Source: Perca fluviatilis (lineage: Eukaryota; Chordata; Actinopteri; Perciformes; Percidae). Taken from it: a DNA stretch of 64,000 bases. Under the pieces are notes generated by a model. It was not told the origin of the DNA and did not search any database. It saw only the letters and a list, made by a program, of their open reading frames with translations. Below, in pieces: positions 1 through 11,449 of this stretch (position 1 is its first letter; every line of letters begins with the position of its first letter). The position numbers were made by a program, and so were the translations under genes. The stretch is taken from the NCBI RefSeq assembly GCF_010015445.1, contig NC_053114.1:22781224-22845223 (forward strand), given 5' to 3'.

Positions 1-231
1 TAGGGCTGTTTGACTCTCTGTGGTCTGTCTATAAAGAATCCTACAGATGTTCGTACAGGTGAACCTGCTCTTCCCAGCCGACCATGTTGAACTGAAAGCG
101 TAGTTAAAAAAAATTCAGAGGTGCACGACCACATGCCGCAACAGCTTGCGGAGCCTTTGCGCTGGAAACGACAGATGTTGTGACGTCATTTTATGGCCTC
201 ACGCCGGGAACGCCGCGGCTACCATAAACTT
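1..231. other. No recognisable feature
   Basis: Low-copy-looking sequence with a GC-rich patch near 190-225. No open frame or repeat that I can classify. Confidence 0.5.
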
Positions 232-520
232 AGCGGTATGGTTCTGCATTGAATCTACGTCGTAGGACCCTACACCTTTCCCCCACGCCGTAGCCTGACG
301 TGCCCCTCCCCAGAAATGTAACTACACGTCGCAGCGACGCAGGCCGCAACAACTGTGATTGCTCCACTTGGCTGAGCTTGGCAGTGTCGCATTTCCCCCT
401 ACTCCTGTCCCCCCTACTCCTTTCCGGATTCTCCTTCTCCGTAAACAACATGAAATCAAGGAGAGAGTTAATTTTTCCTGCCTTAGCTTTCCGACCATGG
501 CCAGAAAGCTTCCACTTTCT
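232..520 (+). mobile_element. Fragment of a PIF/Harbinger-type MITE
   Basis: The left end (AGCGGTATGGTTCTGC) resembles the termini of the elements at 32548-33907 and 45458-47274. The interior, including the block around 290-380 with CGCCGTAGCCTGACGTG and the later GTAAACAACATGAAATCAAGG, is closely matched at 32610-32790, and in inverted orientation around 28700-28760. No right terminus is visible after about 520, so this copy looks truncated. A 190-codon open frame that crosses it (300-872) is a by-product of the repeat and not a gene. Confidence 0.6.
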
Positions 521-1090
521 CTCTGCCACATTTTCCTTTACATCTCAGAGCCCAGCAGTACGCTTGCATACTGCATCCTCACATACTCGTCTCCCTTCTC
601 CCCTAACTCTCTGTCAATCTCCTCCCCCATCTCCACCTCTATGCAGTAGCCCTGGTTCCTCAGGAAGCACTGCTTGCAGGAAGCTAAGGGCGTTGAACCT
701 AACTGTTTGCCTTGTTTTCCCCTTTGATGAAAATCATAGTAAACTATGCGCACACACCGACAGCCTTTGTGTTTTTCAGCTTTCAGTTTGCTGCATTTTT
801 GTGTACAGTAATGGAGGATACTTTACTTGCAATGCCTTTTCTGATGTCCTAATTGTAAATATGCATATGTAAGCAAGCAGTTTTTCCCTGCCAGTAGATT
901 CTGATGCTTAATCTTAAACTGTGCCAAGACGGAGTGCATATGTGATTTTTTTTTTTTTTTTTTCAAATTAGAATCTGTACTTGACTGTGGAACTGATACA
1001 GAAGATGTCATTCTTCTGCGTGTAAGGTAGCAAGAGGCTGGCTACTGATCGCATAACCATAAAGTTCAATTCACGTATCTGTAATAGCCG
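521..1090. other. Unclassified stretch with a poly-T run
   Basis: Nothing codes convincingly here. A homopolymer T run of about 18 bases sits at 946-963. The rest looks like ordinary AT-rich intergenic or intronic DNA. Confidence 0.5.
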
Positions 1091-1683
1091 GGACACATTT
1101 AGCCGATTATCGGCCGTTAGACAGTCTGGCGAGGTCAGTGACGCGAATCTGTTCGGTGTGTCCCGTGCCGTCGTCAGTCTGGGGGGCTGTCTTTAGAATC
1201 ATTTTGGCCGACCTGACGTGTGCAGTCGCCGGCAGGGCAGTCGGAACTCACCCGGAAATGGGGAGCGGAATGAGGTGACTAGAGTCTCTCAAAATCTGAC
1301 GAAAATCTTTTAAACTGACCTTTTGTTGAGCTGAAATGAAGACGATTCAGCAACTGCATGGCCTATTTCGCGCTTAAAATGTTTTCAGAAACAAGTTTTA
1401 AGTGAACTATTTTAGTACAATATGAGATCGTATTCTGAACGGCCGCCATGACAGTCTGGCTTTGAATTTCCGGAGAAAACAAACCCATGTGACGCGTTTG
1501 TCCAATCAGCTGCCGGTTTTCATTTCTTGGGCAACAATACAGATTAGCGCCGCCTGCTGTTATAGAGATGTATTACGTCTCGTCTTTTTGGTGTGTTCTG
1601 TGGAACTTTTTGGACCAACACGGGCAGGCTGATCATTTGGACTGGCTTTTCTGTCAACGGTCGGCCGTCGGCTATATGTGTGT
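1091..1683. mobile_element. Inverted-repeat DNA element, non-autonomous
   Basis: The left end (ACACATTTAGCCGATTATCG) and the reverse complement of the right end (ACACATATAGCCGACGGCCG) form imperfect terminal inverted repeats about 30 bases long. No transposase reading frame lies between them. The segment beginning CCTGACACACCAAGCC at 38350 looks like a relative. I could not define a target-site duplication, so the superfamily is open. Confidence 0.5.
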
Positions 1684-1734
1684 AAGCAGCTTAAGAAAGT
1701 GCATCGCATCATTCCAGTTCTGATGTCTCTTGAA

Positions 1735-2200
1735 TTGATTTTAAAATACTATTTTATACTGTTTATAAAGCACTGAATGGTTTAGGGCCAAAATACATTT
1801 CTGATCGTCTGTTACATTATGAAGCACCCAGAGTCAGAACTAAACACAGAGAAGCAGAGTTCAGTTTGGATGCACCATATATTTGGAACAAACTCCCAGA
1901 AAAGTGCAGGTCTGATGCAACTCTGTTCTTCTAAATCTAGGCTGAAGACTTTTTTGGAGCTGCCTTTTATAAAATTAAGTAATTGTTTTGTTTTTTTTAT
2001 GCTGCACTTTTATTGTTGTATTTTATACCTTTTAAAACCTTACTCCATTTTAGCTTGTTTTTATTTTCAATTGTCTTTAAAGTCCAGGTAAAGCAAAATC
2101 AGTGATTTCTTTCTAAACGCATTGTACATGTTAGAAAATACTTGTTAAAAACGTTTTGTAAGGAACGGATTGTAAGCTATATATACATTGTAAATGTTCT
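1735..2200 (+). pseudogene. 3' end of an L2/CR1-like LINE reverse transcriptase, 5'-truncated and broken
   Basis: In one frame from about 1755 the DNA reads YKALNGLGPKYISDRLLHYE and continues through a segment with APYIWNKLPEKCRSDATLFF. This is the familiar C-terminal tail of reverse transcriptases from fish L2/CR1-type LINEs (KALNG..P.Y..D.L, then WN.LP..). The frame then hits stops, and the expected SKSRLKTFL continues in another frame from about 1930, so a frameshift separates the parts. An AT-rich tail follows, as in these elements' 3' UTRs. Only the last part of the element is present, which is usual for 5'-truncated LINE copies. It is not functional. Confidence 0.75.
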
Positions 2201-3815
2201 ATTATTACTGTTAGAAATGGTTTGTGTCAAAATGTGTTGTGTGTGCCATGGTGTTTTGCCCTGTTAAAGAGTTAGTTGTGGGTTATTAATTGTGAAAAGT
2301 TATAACCTTTAGTAAGGGTATGCAGTTAATCAGGGTCCCCTCTCAATACACTCACAGCTTGCCCGAATTGGCTTTAAAAATGTATACTAGGCATTTGTAT
2401 TAAATGGCCACCATCCAAAGTCCTGTATTTTCCTTCCTTAGTGTGCACATGGCTGCAGTCATACCTCCACAGAAGCGATTAGAGAGAGCTGTCCCTTGCT
2501 TTTAATCTGGGGGAGTTCAAAGCCCTTTGCAGTAGACTTGTGTGATTTTTCTTTCCCATCCTTGGAGTTAGAGAAAAAAATAACATACACTCACACCGCG
2601 TGGGTGTGTATGTTCATGGTATACAGCCCTCATTGGGAATCGTTGTTAACATTAGTAGCTTAAGTATACTCTGCCTCAGATAGTGTTGTAATGTAGCATG
2701 TTTATTGTCAGTGATAACTCTAGGGCGTTTTATTGTCTTAACATACACATGCACGACCACAGATTGCCATAGCGATTACCAAACTCTGTGTGCTTTGCAG
2801 TAGTTTCACACTGCTTTGATTCATGCACACCCTGCTCTGGCATTTAGACAGCTTTCCAATGAGGCTGAAATGAGAAATGTTTGTGTGTGGCTCAAGCCTG
2901 TCAAAAGGGAGAAGAGGGACACTGACATCCTTGTTAAGGTGACCGTGGCATCATGGATGATGCGTATACACTTTCACATGCAGCAAGCTATCACACCTAC
3001 ACTGTGGAACCATATTGTCACATAATCTTTCTGGTCGTGTTTGCTCCATATTGTAAAGAGGCAGGTTGTATTTTGAAGAACAGAAATTGCATTGATAAAA
3101 ATCTGAGTTTCACATCCCACTGTAGAACTGGTGAGCTGGCTTTGTAGCTGAATATATGATTTAGTATGTGTGTGGAGACGATGTGTGTCAACTGAAGATA
3201 TTTATTAAATTGCTACATTTTAACTGAATTGTGTGGGTGAACGGATAGCCGCAGGCATCCAGCACCGACTCAGTCGACGTGTTCTGTGGTGTTAGAGCAT
3301 GTGCGGGTGTTACTGTCGATCATGCACCATGTGCTGCTGCTCCTCCATTTCCAATATTCAAAGAGTTCTTTTCTCTTTTTTTTCTTTCACTGCAACCATG
3401 GCAACAGAAAATGACAAATGGCAGAACTGTGGAAACGCTCAGGTTGTGTGTGAGGCTGAATGACAGAGCAAGCTTTCTTTGTAGAGAATCAAATCACAGT
3501 GTGAGTGAATAGGCTGGCTATCCTTCACTTAACTGTAAAATGCCATTTTTTTAAAAAAACATTCAATATTTAGTTGCAAGATAGTTGAATGAAACTTTGC
3601 TTCTCAAATGAAATCTACCTTTTGCCAGACATTTGGCAATTAAGTACCGGAGGCTGAAGTGCCACATCCCAGTTCTTATCTCAATATGCAATATTATGAT
3701 TAGAGATAGGAATATATACACTGCGGAGCCGGTATCAGCATTAGTGAGAATGTGTGCGGTTTTCCTGTTTTTTATTGCATGTACACGGCCATTAATTAGG
3801 ACAACCAGAAATGAA
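2201..3815. other. Unclassified low-copy sequence
   Basis: No gene or classifiable repeat seen. A short imperfect hairpin lies around 2583-2615, where ACATACACTCACACC pairs partly with GGGTGTGTATGT. Open frames here are short and lack splice or start context. Confidence 0.4.
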
Positions 3816-4432
3816 AGCTGCAAGCAGCGTTGGATGGGCCCTCAGGGTTGGACTCTTATGAATCCTGAACATTTTTGAGCTGATTGGGCAATGTACACTT
3901 GAGTTACACCCACTTCCTGTTTTGTGGCGAAACGCACAAAATGGCCGCCCCGCCACGGCCAGGCCCTATGACGAAAAGTTTTTCTTCTAATAACTTTTCA
4001 TCTTTAACGTCTTAAGATGGCACAGACCAAATTTGAAGTCGATCGGATGAAATCTCTAGGAGGAGTTCGTTATAGTACGACATGTGGAAATGGCCAAAAA
4101 CAACTTTCAATTCAAAATGGCAGATTTCCTGTTGGGTTTAGGGTATTACTCCAATGAGCTTTATTGTACGTCTTGACATAATACATATGCATACCAGATT
4201 TCGTGAGTCTACATATACTGCAGGGGCTGTTTTTTAGGTGGCGCTAGTGAGACGTTTTTGGGCGCCTATTACCGAAACCCTTAAAATGCGTACATTTTTA
4301 CCAGGCTTGATGCAACCGCCAATTTTGGTGAGTTTTTGAGTATGTTAAGCCCCTCAAAAAGGCAATTCATTTGTAGAAAAGAATTCATTTAGTTGCAACA
4401 GGGCCTTCGCCGCTGTCGGCGCTCGGGCCCTG
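3816..4432 (+). repeat. Dispersed repeat of the GCTGCAAGCAGCG...GGGCCTTCGCCG type
   Basis: It begins with AGCTGCAAGCAGCGTTGG plus GGGCCCT and ends with GGGCCTTCGCCGCTGTCGG plus GCTCGGGCCCT. I recognise this start and end combination from interspersed repeats common in teleost genomes. The middle has no open frame. I cannot assign a transposon class, and I see no target-site duplication. Confidence 0.55.
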
Positions 4433-5344
4433 AATATCGGTTGCTGTGAATTTAGTCAGTAACATGCGTTAATGGGACATGAATGCACACTTGATTTGTA
4501 ATCAAGAAACAAGTCCATTTCAGACAAAGGATAAGGGGATTTTATCTTTGCTATTTCCAGGTAGTGTTACTTTCCTACAGAAGACTGAATGATATGATTG
4601 TGTTCTGCTCTGTGTACGTGTTATGGAAAAAAAAGTGGAGTGATAAAGACTAAAAGCCAGAGTGTATGAGCTTACCTGAAACTATTTAGCTATAAGTCAT
4701 TGACCAAAGCTATGACAAAGAGCGCTTTGACAAGTCATGGGTATTAGAATCCACCATTTAGTCGGCCTGTGTGGGGAAACTGCTCTTCTACCTTGGTATA
4801 TTATTTTACACCTGACGAGAAGAAATCAATGTCCAGTAGCCAAGATGTGCCAATGGAGAGAGCGAGTCTGAAAAGTACTGCTGTTTTTCTAGAGCGTCAT
4901 CCAGTGCTGTAAAATAGAACCGTGGCATATTCTGTTGCAGGGCAGCAAGTACACCCACGCCAACCCATGTCTTGTTGACCCTGATGTGTAGGTTTATATA
5001 AAAAAAATAATAATATAAGAGCCTGTTTTGACGTGTGTCTCTCGGACGAGTGTGTTTTGAACTCATATGTTCGAGGTCAGCAGTGTTGCAGTGTGTGTGA
5101 AATGAGCAAATGTGACATTAACATTGTGACATTAACTAGCCTAGAGCAGCCGTTTGGTAGCATTGCTTTAACCTTTCAATAGCTAGAGTAATGTAGTTTT
5201 ATGTATACAGGAACAGTACACAATTAAATATTAACCTGAGAAATGCATTTTCCGCCCGATGAGTATATAAGTGCAGAAATAATAAGAAAAAACTTGGACG
5301 AGCAGCTTATCCCTAAAATGAGAAAAGCTGTTCCACCTTAAAGG
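4433..5344. other. No recognisable feature
   Basis: AT-rich sequence with short random open frames and no classifiable repeat. Confidence 0.4.
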
Positions 5345-5652
5345 TCAGCCCACCTTAAGTTAGTGAGCCTGTGTAGTTGTCGCTAGCTCCGTGGCTAACC
5401 CTCTTTACTTAAACCAGCAGATAGCAAGCAGGCAGGACACAGGATTTCTGCTTGGGTCTTGAGGAGTTGTAGCAAGTATTGTAAGTACTGTCAGATAAAC
5501 TGTACACAGACTGTGCTGCAACGTTCACAGCTATAATGTTGCTGCTAAATTCATGCTCAGCGACAAATGCACCTCCCTCTCTATTTTTCCCTCTCTCTCC
5601 ACCGCAAACTTGTTGACGTGTGAGCTGCAGCTGCCTTTGTATGCGCAACATG
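5345..5652 (-). mobile_element. Remnant of a dispersed element, inverted copy of the one at 14440-14705
   Basis: Read on the - strand, this segment follows the + strand at 14440-14705 in order: CTGCAGCTCACAC, a purine-rich block, ATAGCTGTGAACGT, TGTACAGTTTAT, GCTACAACTC, and GGGTTAGCCACGGAGCTAGC. The copy at 14 kb lies beside a BED-finger transposase fragment, so both are probably pieces of one hAT family. Neither terminus is clear here. Confidence 0.6.
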
Positions 5653-5699
5653 CTGTGTGTGTGTGGCTGTGTGTGTGGCTGTGTGTGTGTGTGGCTGTG
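5653..5699. repeat. TG-rich minisatellite-like tract
   Basis: Blocks of (TG)n separated by repeated GTGGCTG units. It directly abuts the element remnant on its left. Confidence 0.8.
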
Positions 5700-6419
5700 A
5701 CAATGTTTATGCCACTGTCCGTGAACTATCATGCGGCATACGTGTAGAAGACAAGGAGGGGATGGCTTGTCGTCCAGATGCTGTTGACATTATTTTTACG
5801 TTCAGTAGCTTAGGCAGTGTGCAAAAACGCTTAGGTGTTGCGCATAAGCCGTGTAATGGAAGAGAAAACCCTGGAAAATAAATTTCAAAATCAAATTTAT
5901 TATGTAAGAGCTAAAAATACATTGGCAGCTTCTAAACTGTGGATTTGCTTCCTCCTCTCATTTTCATATCATCGTTAATTGATGAATACTTTTGGGTGTT
6001 GGACTGCCTTGCAGACGCACTGGGCTTTGGTGACTTGTTTTTGACATTTTACACAATTCATGGTATAGACTAATTCATTGCTAACGTGTTGAAAGAAACT
6101 GATACTTAATGATAATCTGAAGTTGTCGTGGGTGGAACTGATTAGATTGGCCGCTGAGGTGACTTGGCAAATCCAAAGCTGATTTGTCTTAACATCAGAG
6201 TTAATTCAATTGTCAACATTAATTACATCCAAAGCCAAGGTCTTTGCTTGGCCCCCTCTGTATTCTCATGGTTTGGCCTATAATAAGATTTAAAAGAGCA
6301 GAAAACAAACTGTGCATTCAAATAAAAACCCTTGTTTCAAACATTTCATAGAAAAGTGTCCTACAGCAATATATGGTAGAAATAGGATAAATTGTTTTTA
6401 CATGTGTATTTAAAGACTT
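5700..6419. other. No recognisable feature
   Basis: Ordinary AT-rich sequence without usable open frames. Confidence 0.4.
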
Positions 6420-6423
6420 TTAA

Positions 6424-7090
6424 AGGAACACGCCGACTTATTGGGAGTTTAGCTTATTCACCGTAACCCCCAGAGTAAGACAAGTCGATACATACCCTTC
6501 TCGTGTCCGTGCGTGTTGTAACGCTGTCTGACGGCTACACCGGTAGCTTAGCCTAGCACAGAACCTGCAGGTAACTGATTCCAACTAGCTGCTACTGCTC
6601 TGAATAAGTGACAAAATAACGATAACATGTTCCTATTTGTTCCATTCACATGTTGTGATTTGTAGAGTCACAGCGTGTACAAAAAACAACGTAACATGAG
6701 ACACAGACATCTTCTAACCGGAAACTATACTCTCAGACAAGCTTGCTGCAAAGCAAATCATTCCGCCCAAGTACTATATTCTTCCGCCTGAGAATATAGT
6801 TCCCGGTTTGTTTACGGTTAGAAGATGGCTGTGTCTCATGTTATATTGTTTTTTGTACACGCTGTGATTCTACAAATCGCAACATGTAAATAGGCACATG
6901 TTTTGGTGCATGTTTGGTTAACATGGCGTTATTTTGTCACTTATTTGGAGCGGTAGGATTTCTGGCCTGATGCCGCTGGAGCCGTCAGACAGCTTTACAG
7001 CACGCACGGAGAAGAGAAGGGTATGTATCGACTTGTCTAACTCTGGGGGTTACGGTGAATAAGCTAAATTCCCAATAAGTCGGCGTTCCT
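6424..7090. mobile_element. 667-bp foldback (palindromic) element flanked by TTAA
   Basis: The left half (from AGGAACACGCCGACTTATTG) is repeated inverted across almost the whole right half, ending in CAATAAGTCGGCGTTCCT, so the element is close to one large palindrome centred near 6757. It is flanked by TTAA on both sides (6420-6423 and 7091-7094). TTAA duplication is the hallmark of piggyBac-type insertion, but the termini do not start with the usual CCC, so the assignment is tentative. No transposase is encoded. I recognise the terminal sequence as a common teleost interspersed repeat. Confidence 0.8.
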
Positions 7091-8023
7091 TTAAGTGATA
7101 ATATAGTTTTGTGCTTCACTGAATTGCTGGCTTTGGTGGTGATATCAATCACATGTATAATCTCAAGTAACAGACTTAGGGCACTATTTTTTTTTCACAG
7201 CCCACAGAACGAGGGGAACAAAACGGGGCTGAAAACGTGCGTACCCCACTTCCCAAGCAAAGGTTGTGATTTATAAAAAACAAACTTGACGGGAGAATGT
7301 GCGGTCCTCCACGCAAACTCTGACCCATGCGTACGCACGTTTTGGAGACAAAATAGGAATTGGCGACGCAGATGGTGAGGTGGTGAACTGAAGTCAGACT
7401 GCAGAAAGTACATGTGGGAATAAGGGTTAGGCTACTCTTAATATGTTTAAGTATTAAAAAATAATGCCTCACGCAAATTTCTTCACACCATATGAAGATA
7501 AATCCAGCAGTGTTATTTGCGCTTGTACTGAGTGATAATTGTTCCATAAACACCTCAAACTCAAATCTTAAATAAAAACTCATTCTTAATATTTAATCAG
7601 CGCTGTCTCGCCGTCACATTGTCCGCTACGGAGCGCAGGAGTAGGAGATGGCCCGACTGCATGGAATACAGGATAGCATCAAATACCCTACCATTAGATA
7701 ACTGCACAACACAGTGTAAATAACTAAATATCTCTCTTTAAAACTGCATACCGTATATCATCAAATGTCAAAGTCTGGAAATACAGCCGTTAAGCTCTCG
7801 CGCAATCGTTACGCTCTATGTCCTTGTTATCGGTCTAAAATGTAATACTGTTTATAACAAACCCTGCATGAAGAAAAGTGTGTTTGCCTATTAAATTTCG
7901 ATTTCAAATTGTATCTCGGGGTGGGGGATACCAGTTGTTGCTGTGATTTTAGCAAGGTGTTAACAATCACAAATTGTTGTAGACTAAACATAAATACTGC
8001 GGTGAACCCGTGCGTAATGCTGC

Positions 8024-8293
8024 ATGATGGCACTGCTGGCCCTGCAGGAGGACAGCAATGGAAGAATCAGGAGAAAAAGAGACTTCAGGGACCATGACGA
8101 TGACTGGCTCATATGCCGATTTAAATTCCATGCGTAGCTGTAATAGTAATATAGCCTGCTTTCGGATCTATGTACTGAATTGGGTCCAGTAGAGAACGGC
8201 AACGCCGAACCGTGCCATCCCGGTCCAAATACAGGTCCCTCGCCACTCTGGGTGAAACCGGCTGTTTCCAGAGGGAAATGGCTGACCGCTAAG
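8024..8293 (+). pseudogene. N-terminal fragment of a Harbinger (HARBI1-like) transposase
   Basis: From ATG 8024 the frame reads MMALLALQEDSNGRIRRKRD and goes on with FRDHDDDWLICRFKFHA to a TAG near 8135. The basic stretch followed by FRD and an aromatic/Arg-Phe motif is typical of the start of PIF/Harbinger transposases. About 15 bases later a shifted frame gives LLSDLCTELGPV and matches the next part of that protein. The DDE catalytic core is absent. These nucleases normally work with a Myb-like partner; none is intact here. Clearly a pseudogene. Confidence 0.65.
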
Positions 8294-8849
8294 TGTTTTT
8301 AAAATAAATATTATATATAATCTTCAACTTCATCACTAAGGCGTGTTTGGATATAATATATAGTTCTGTTAAATCTTATTATATAACGTCTGGTATATCG
8401 AAGCTGTCCCCGCAAGTACCGTAAATGCCTGCTGATTTGGAAGATTTTATGAATAAAGGTAGTCTATAGATCCGGTTTCCACCGCCGCGACAACAGGCCG
8501 AAAAATTATAATTCAATTGGCAGCAATTCCCGAGCGTGCGAGTTTTTTTTTTTTTTTTGTTTGTTTTTTCTCCGCCAGTCGTCATGATTCGGCATGTTTC
8601 TTGTAACGAAGAACAACTGCCAGGGTCATTAACATACTGATCAGCATTCACGAGGTGCTTTACATTGACCATTTATGGTTTAAAAATGGGCGTGTACAGG
8701 CGGGATAAGAGGTTGATCCATGTATTGCATAACAGTCAATCTGTGATTTATAAAGGGAACATTGCTTACAGGTGTGCATCGCCACGGTTTTATAAATCTG
8801 ACTTTTTTTCGGCGTACGCCAATTTGGGCTTTTTGGCACACGTACACTT

Positions 8850-9204
8850 TAGGGGTGGGAATCACCAGAGGCCTCACGATACGATATCATCACGATACCT
8901 ATGTCACGATACGATATTATTGCGATTTTAAACATATTGCAATATTCTGCGATATATTGCAATGTACTACCTTTTTTCCAACTTCAAATTTTTCCCAATT
9001 TCAAATTATGTCCCCAAAGGACAATTTTGTCAACATCTGTTCATCTCACTTCAATTTTATTGCTGCAAAATGGGATTGTCAAGCAGACAAACTGACCAAC
9101 ACATATATCATAAAAGATCGATACTTGGCATCAGTGTATCGATACAGTATTGCCACGAAAAATATCGCGATACTATGCTGTATCGATTTTTTCTCCCACC
9201 CCTA
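8850..9204. mobile_element. hAT MITE, 355 bp, inserted in the Harbinger element
   Basis: Terminal inverted repeats TAGGGGTGGGA and TCCCACCCCTA, flanked by an exact 8-bp duplication GTACACTT at 8842-8849 and 9205-9212. Eight-base duplications are typical of hAT elements. The interior is rich in CGATA/TATCG motifs and has no transposase. Confidence 0.93.
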
Positions 9205-9252
9205 GTACACTTATAGTAAGGATCCTACGCACAGTTTTATAAATGAGACCCC

Positions 9253-11029
9253 TGGTTGTAATTGGTCAAAACACTTGAGCATGCCATGCATGATTTTCGG
9301 TTTATACCCTTACTTCTTTTATATGAATCCCTGTGATGAGTAACTGGATGCAATCCAATGGATGTTTCACCTTGTCAGATAGGACTGCATTTAGCAGGCA
9401 CAAGACTTTTTGGTTGAGCTTTTATCTTGTTGATGAGGCCTTGATTAATTGAATTAAACATTGATTTATGTTTATGAAGCCGCTCTGAACAGCAATACTA
9501 TGAAGGTTTCAACCACTATGTTGTTGTTGCCTTCTCCATTTTCATTCCAGCTACATCAGCGAAAACACTCTGTGTTATGTACTGGGAATGTTTAAATGGC
9601 ACGGGCTGTATATTAAGAACACATGCAAGATTTAGGTTGAGGCCACCATTTAAAAAAACAAACAAAAAAACCCACCTTTTTGAATGTGAAGATTTTTTTT
9701 TTCCCAATCCAGAGAGCTTGTTACCTTGACAACAGCAGAAGATTCATAGCAAGGGGAGCTGAGCTGAGCTTGCCGCGGCATGGCTGAGCCGAACAAACAA
9801 GCGCTGTTGCTTACTGTGTCACGAGTACGGCTGCCTTCTTATTGCAGCCCTTCTCCTCCTCCTCCTCCCCTGACTTATCTGCCTTCATTTAATATCAGGC
9901 TTTTATTCAGCTGGTTTGTTATTCAGCTGGTATCAACCAATCCCAGCCGTCTGACAGACTCACCTTTTTTATCTTTGTTATCTAGAATAAACATTTTTCC
10001 TTAACTCCCTGCTCTCTCTTTCACCCATTCTCATCCTCCTCTTTGCATTTGCTTTTTATTACGTCGTCTATGCTGATGCGTAATCTCGCACTGTTGTGTT
10101 TGGTCTTTAGATTCAACTGTTTCAGATAGAGCTGCCAATGTGCTGTCTGCGTTGGTTGCTCATGCTGGAAATATCCGTGTGTTGTGGTCGCTCCCTGCAG
10201 AAACCAGGCTTTATGAATAATGTAGGTGTTTTTGAAGATGAGAGGTGTGGTGTGCATCTTTTTCTTTCTCCTCCCCCTGGCCCATCTCCCTCTTCCCCCA
10301 GCTGTCTCCCCACACCCTCCAGTGTCAGATTTCCCCTCCAGTGTTTGACTATAGAAGAGCAGATGACTCAATCTAATTAGTGAAGCTATTACAATAAGTT
10401 CAGATACCTGATGCTTTGACATACTGCAGGCCCAACCCAGGTGGTTGTATTGAGCTGCTGTTGCTTCCTATTGTTTATTTGGTTTCAGACGTAACATAGG
10501 GCTGGGTTCATTATCGACATCAGGGCTGCTGAGGGATATTTTTGAGTTAGTTAAAAGAAAGTATCACTAGAAAACTGCCCTTTAAAATGTTAACTATCAT
10601 TCTCTTTTATTGGTGCCTTTTTGTGATCACTTCAATGTTCAATTTGTTTTATAAAGTTGGAAATAATTTCCTTTCAGTTTGTTTAATTCAACATGTAATT
10701 TGTTGCATTTTAGCAGTATACTGAAAGCATTAGAAAAGCAAAACTGAGTACACTTTAATATCTGTTTATTTATCGCAAGTAATATCGTTATTGCGGGGTG
10801 GGAGGTTTGTCACAATGTAACTAAACAGTATAAACTTGTTTGACTAAAAAAAAATCACAATAGGTTATATATTTGGTTTTCTATATTAGGCTAGTTGGGT
10901 AATCGATCTATTTTCGAAGTATTTTTTGAACATCAGTAATCAAAGTTCATTTGAAATATTTCTGTTAATCAAAAGCACATTGCTGTGGCAGAGTTATTAC
11001 TGTAATGTAGATACTTATTTTATTGTAGC
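9253..11029. other. Mostly unclassified sequence with a possible hAT end
   Basis: No gene seen. TAGGGCTGGGTTC at about 10498 resembles the start of the TAGGGCTGGG hAT group, but no partner terminus follows. Pyrimidine-rich patches occur at 9840-9880 and 10250-10340. Confidence 0.4.
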
Positions 11030-11441
11030 TAGGGATGTAATGGTATGAAAATGTAACCTCACGGTTATAGTGACCAAAATTATCAAAGGTTTTTGGTATT
11101 ATCGTGGTATTTTTAAAAGTGTGTTCAATATGTTCAGAAAGCACTGATAAGCCTACACAAGCTGAAATAGTTTCAAAGTGTAACAGTGTTTATTATATTC
11201 CAAAAATATAGGCAGTGATACGCCATGATTCCAACTTCAAGAAACGCACGTTGTAGGCTACGCACAGCACCTGCGCGGCAACTTCAGGAGACTCTGATGA
11301 AGCTAGGAAGGATTAAACACCGTGTTTCCACACCGTGGTAATCCACCGTGATAATAATGATATTTTAAATGAAAACGGTAATTGTTATCGTCAACATTTT
11401 TATCGTGGTTTACCGTTACACCGGTAATTGTTACATCCCTA
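11030..11441. mobile_element. hAT MITE, 412 bp
   Basis: Termini TAGGGATGTAA and TTACATCCCTA are perfect inverted repeats. The flanks are ATTGTAGC (11022-11029) and ATTGTAGA (11442-11449), an 8-bp duplication with one mismatch. The interior has no open frame of note. Confidence 0.9.
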
Positions 11442-11449
11442 ATTGTAGA

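Larger units (their letters stand above)
7179..9252 (+). mobile_element. Decayed PIF/Harbinger element (interrupted by a hAT MITE)
   Basis: The right end (TTTATAAATGAGACCCC at about 9236-9252) is the typical terminus of a fish Harbinger family. The left end is less clear (GGGCACTATTT after TTA at 7176-7178). An N-terminal transposase fragment lies at 8024-8293 on the + strand. A complete hAT MITE at 8850-9204 sits inside the right part. Boundaries on the left are approximate. Confidence 0.6.

Noticed and set aside
300..872. 190-codon open frame on the + strand
   Set aside because: It crosses a MITE fragment shared with two other places and has no recognisable domain. The frame is a by-product of repeat DNA.
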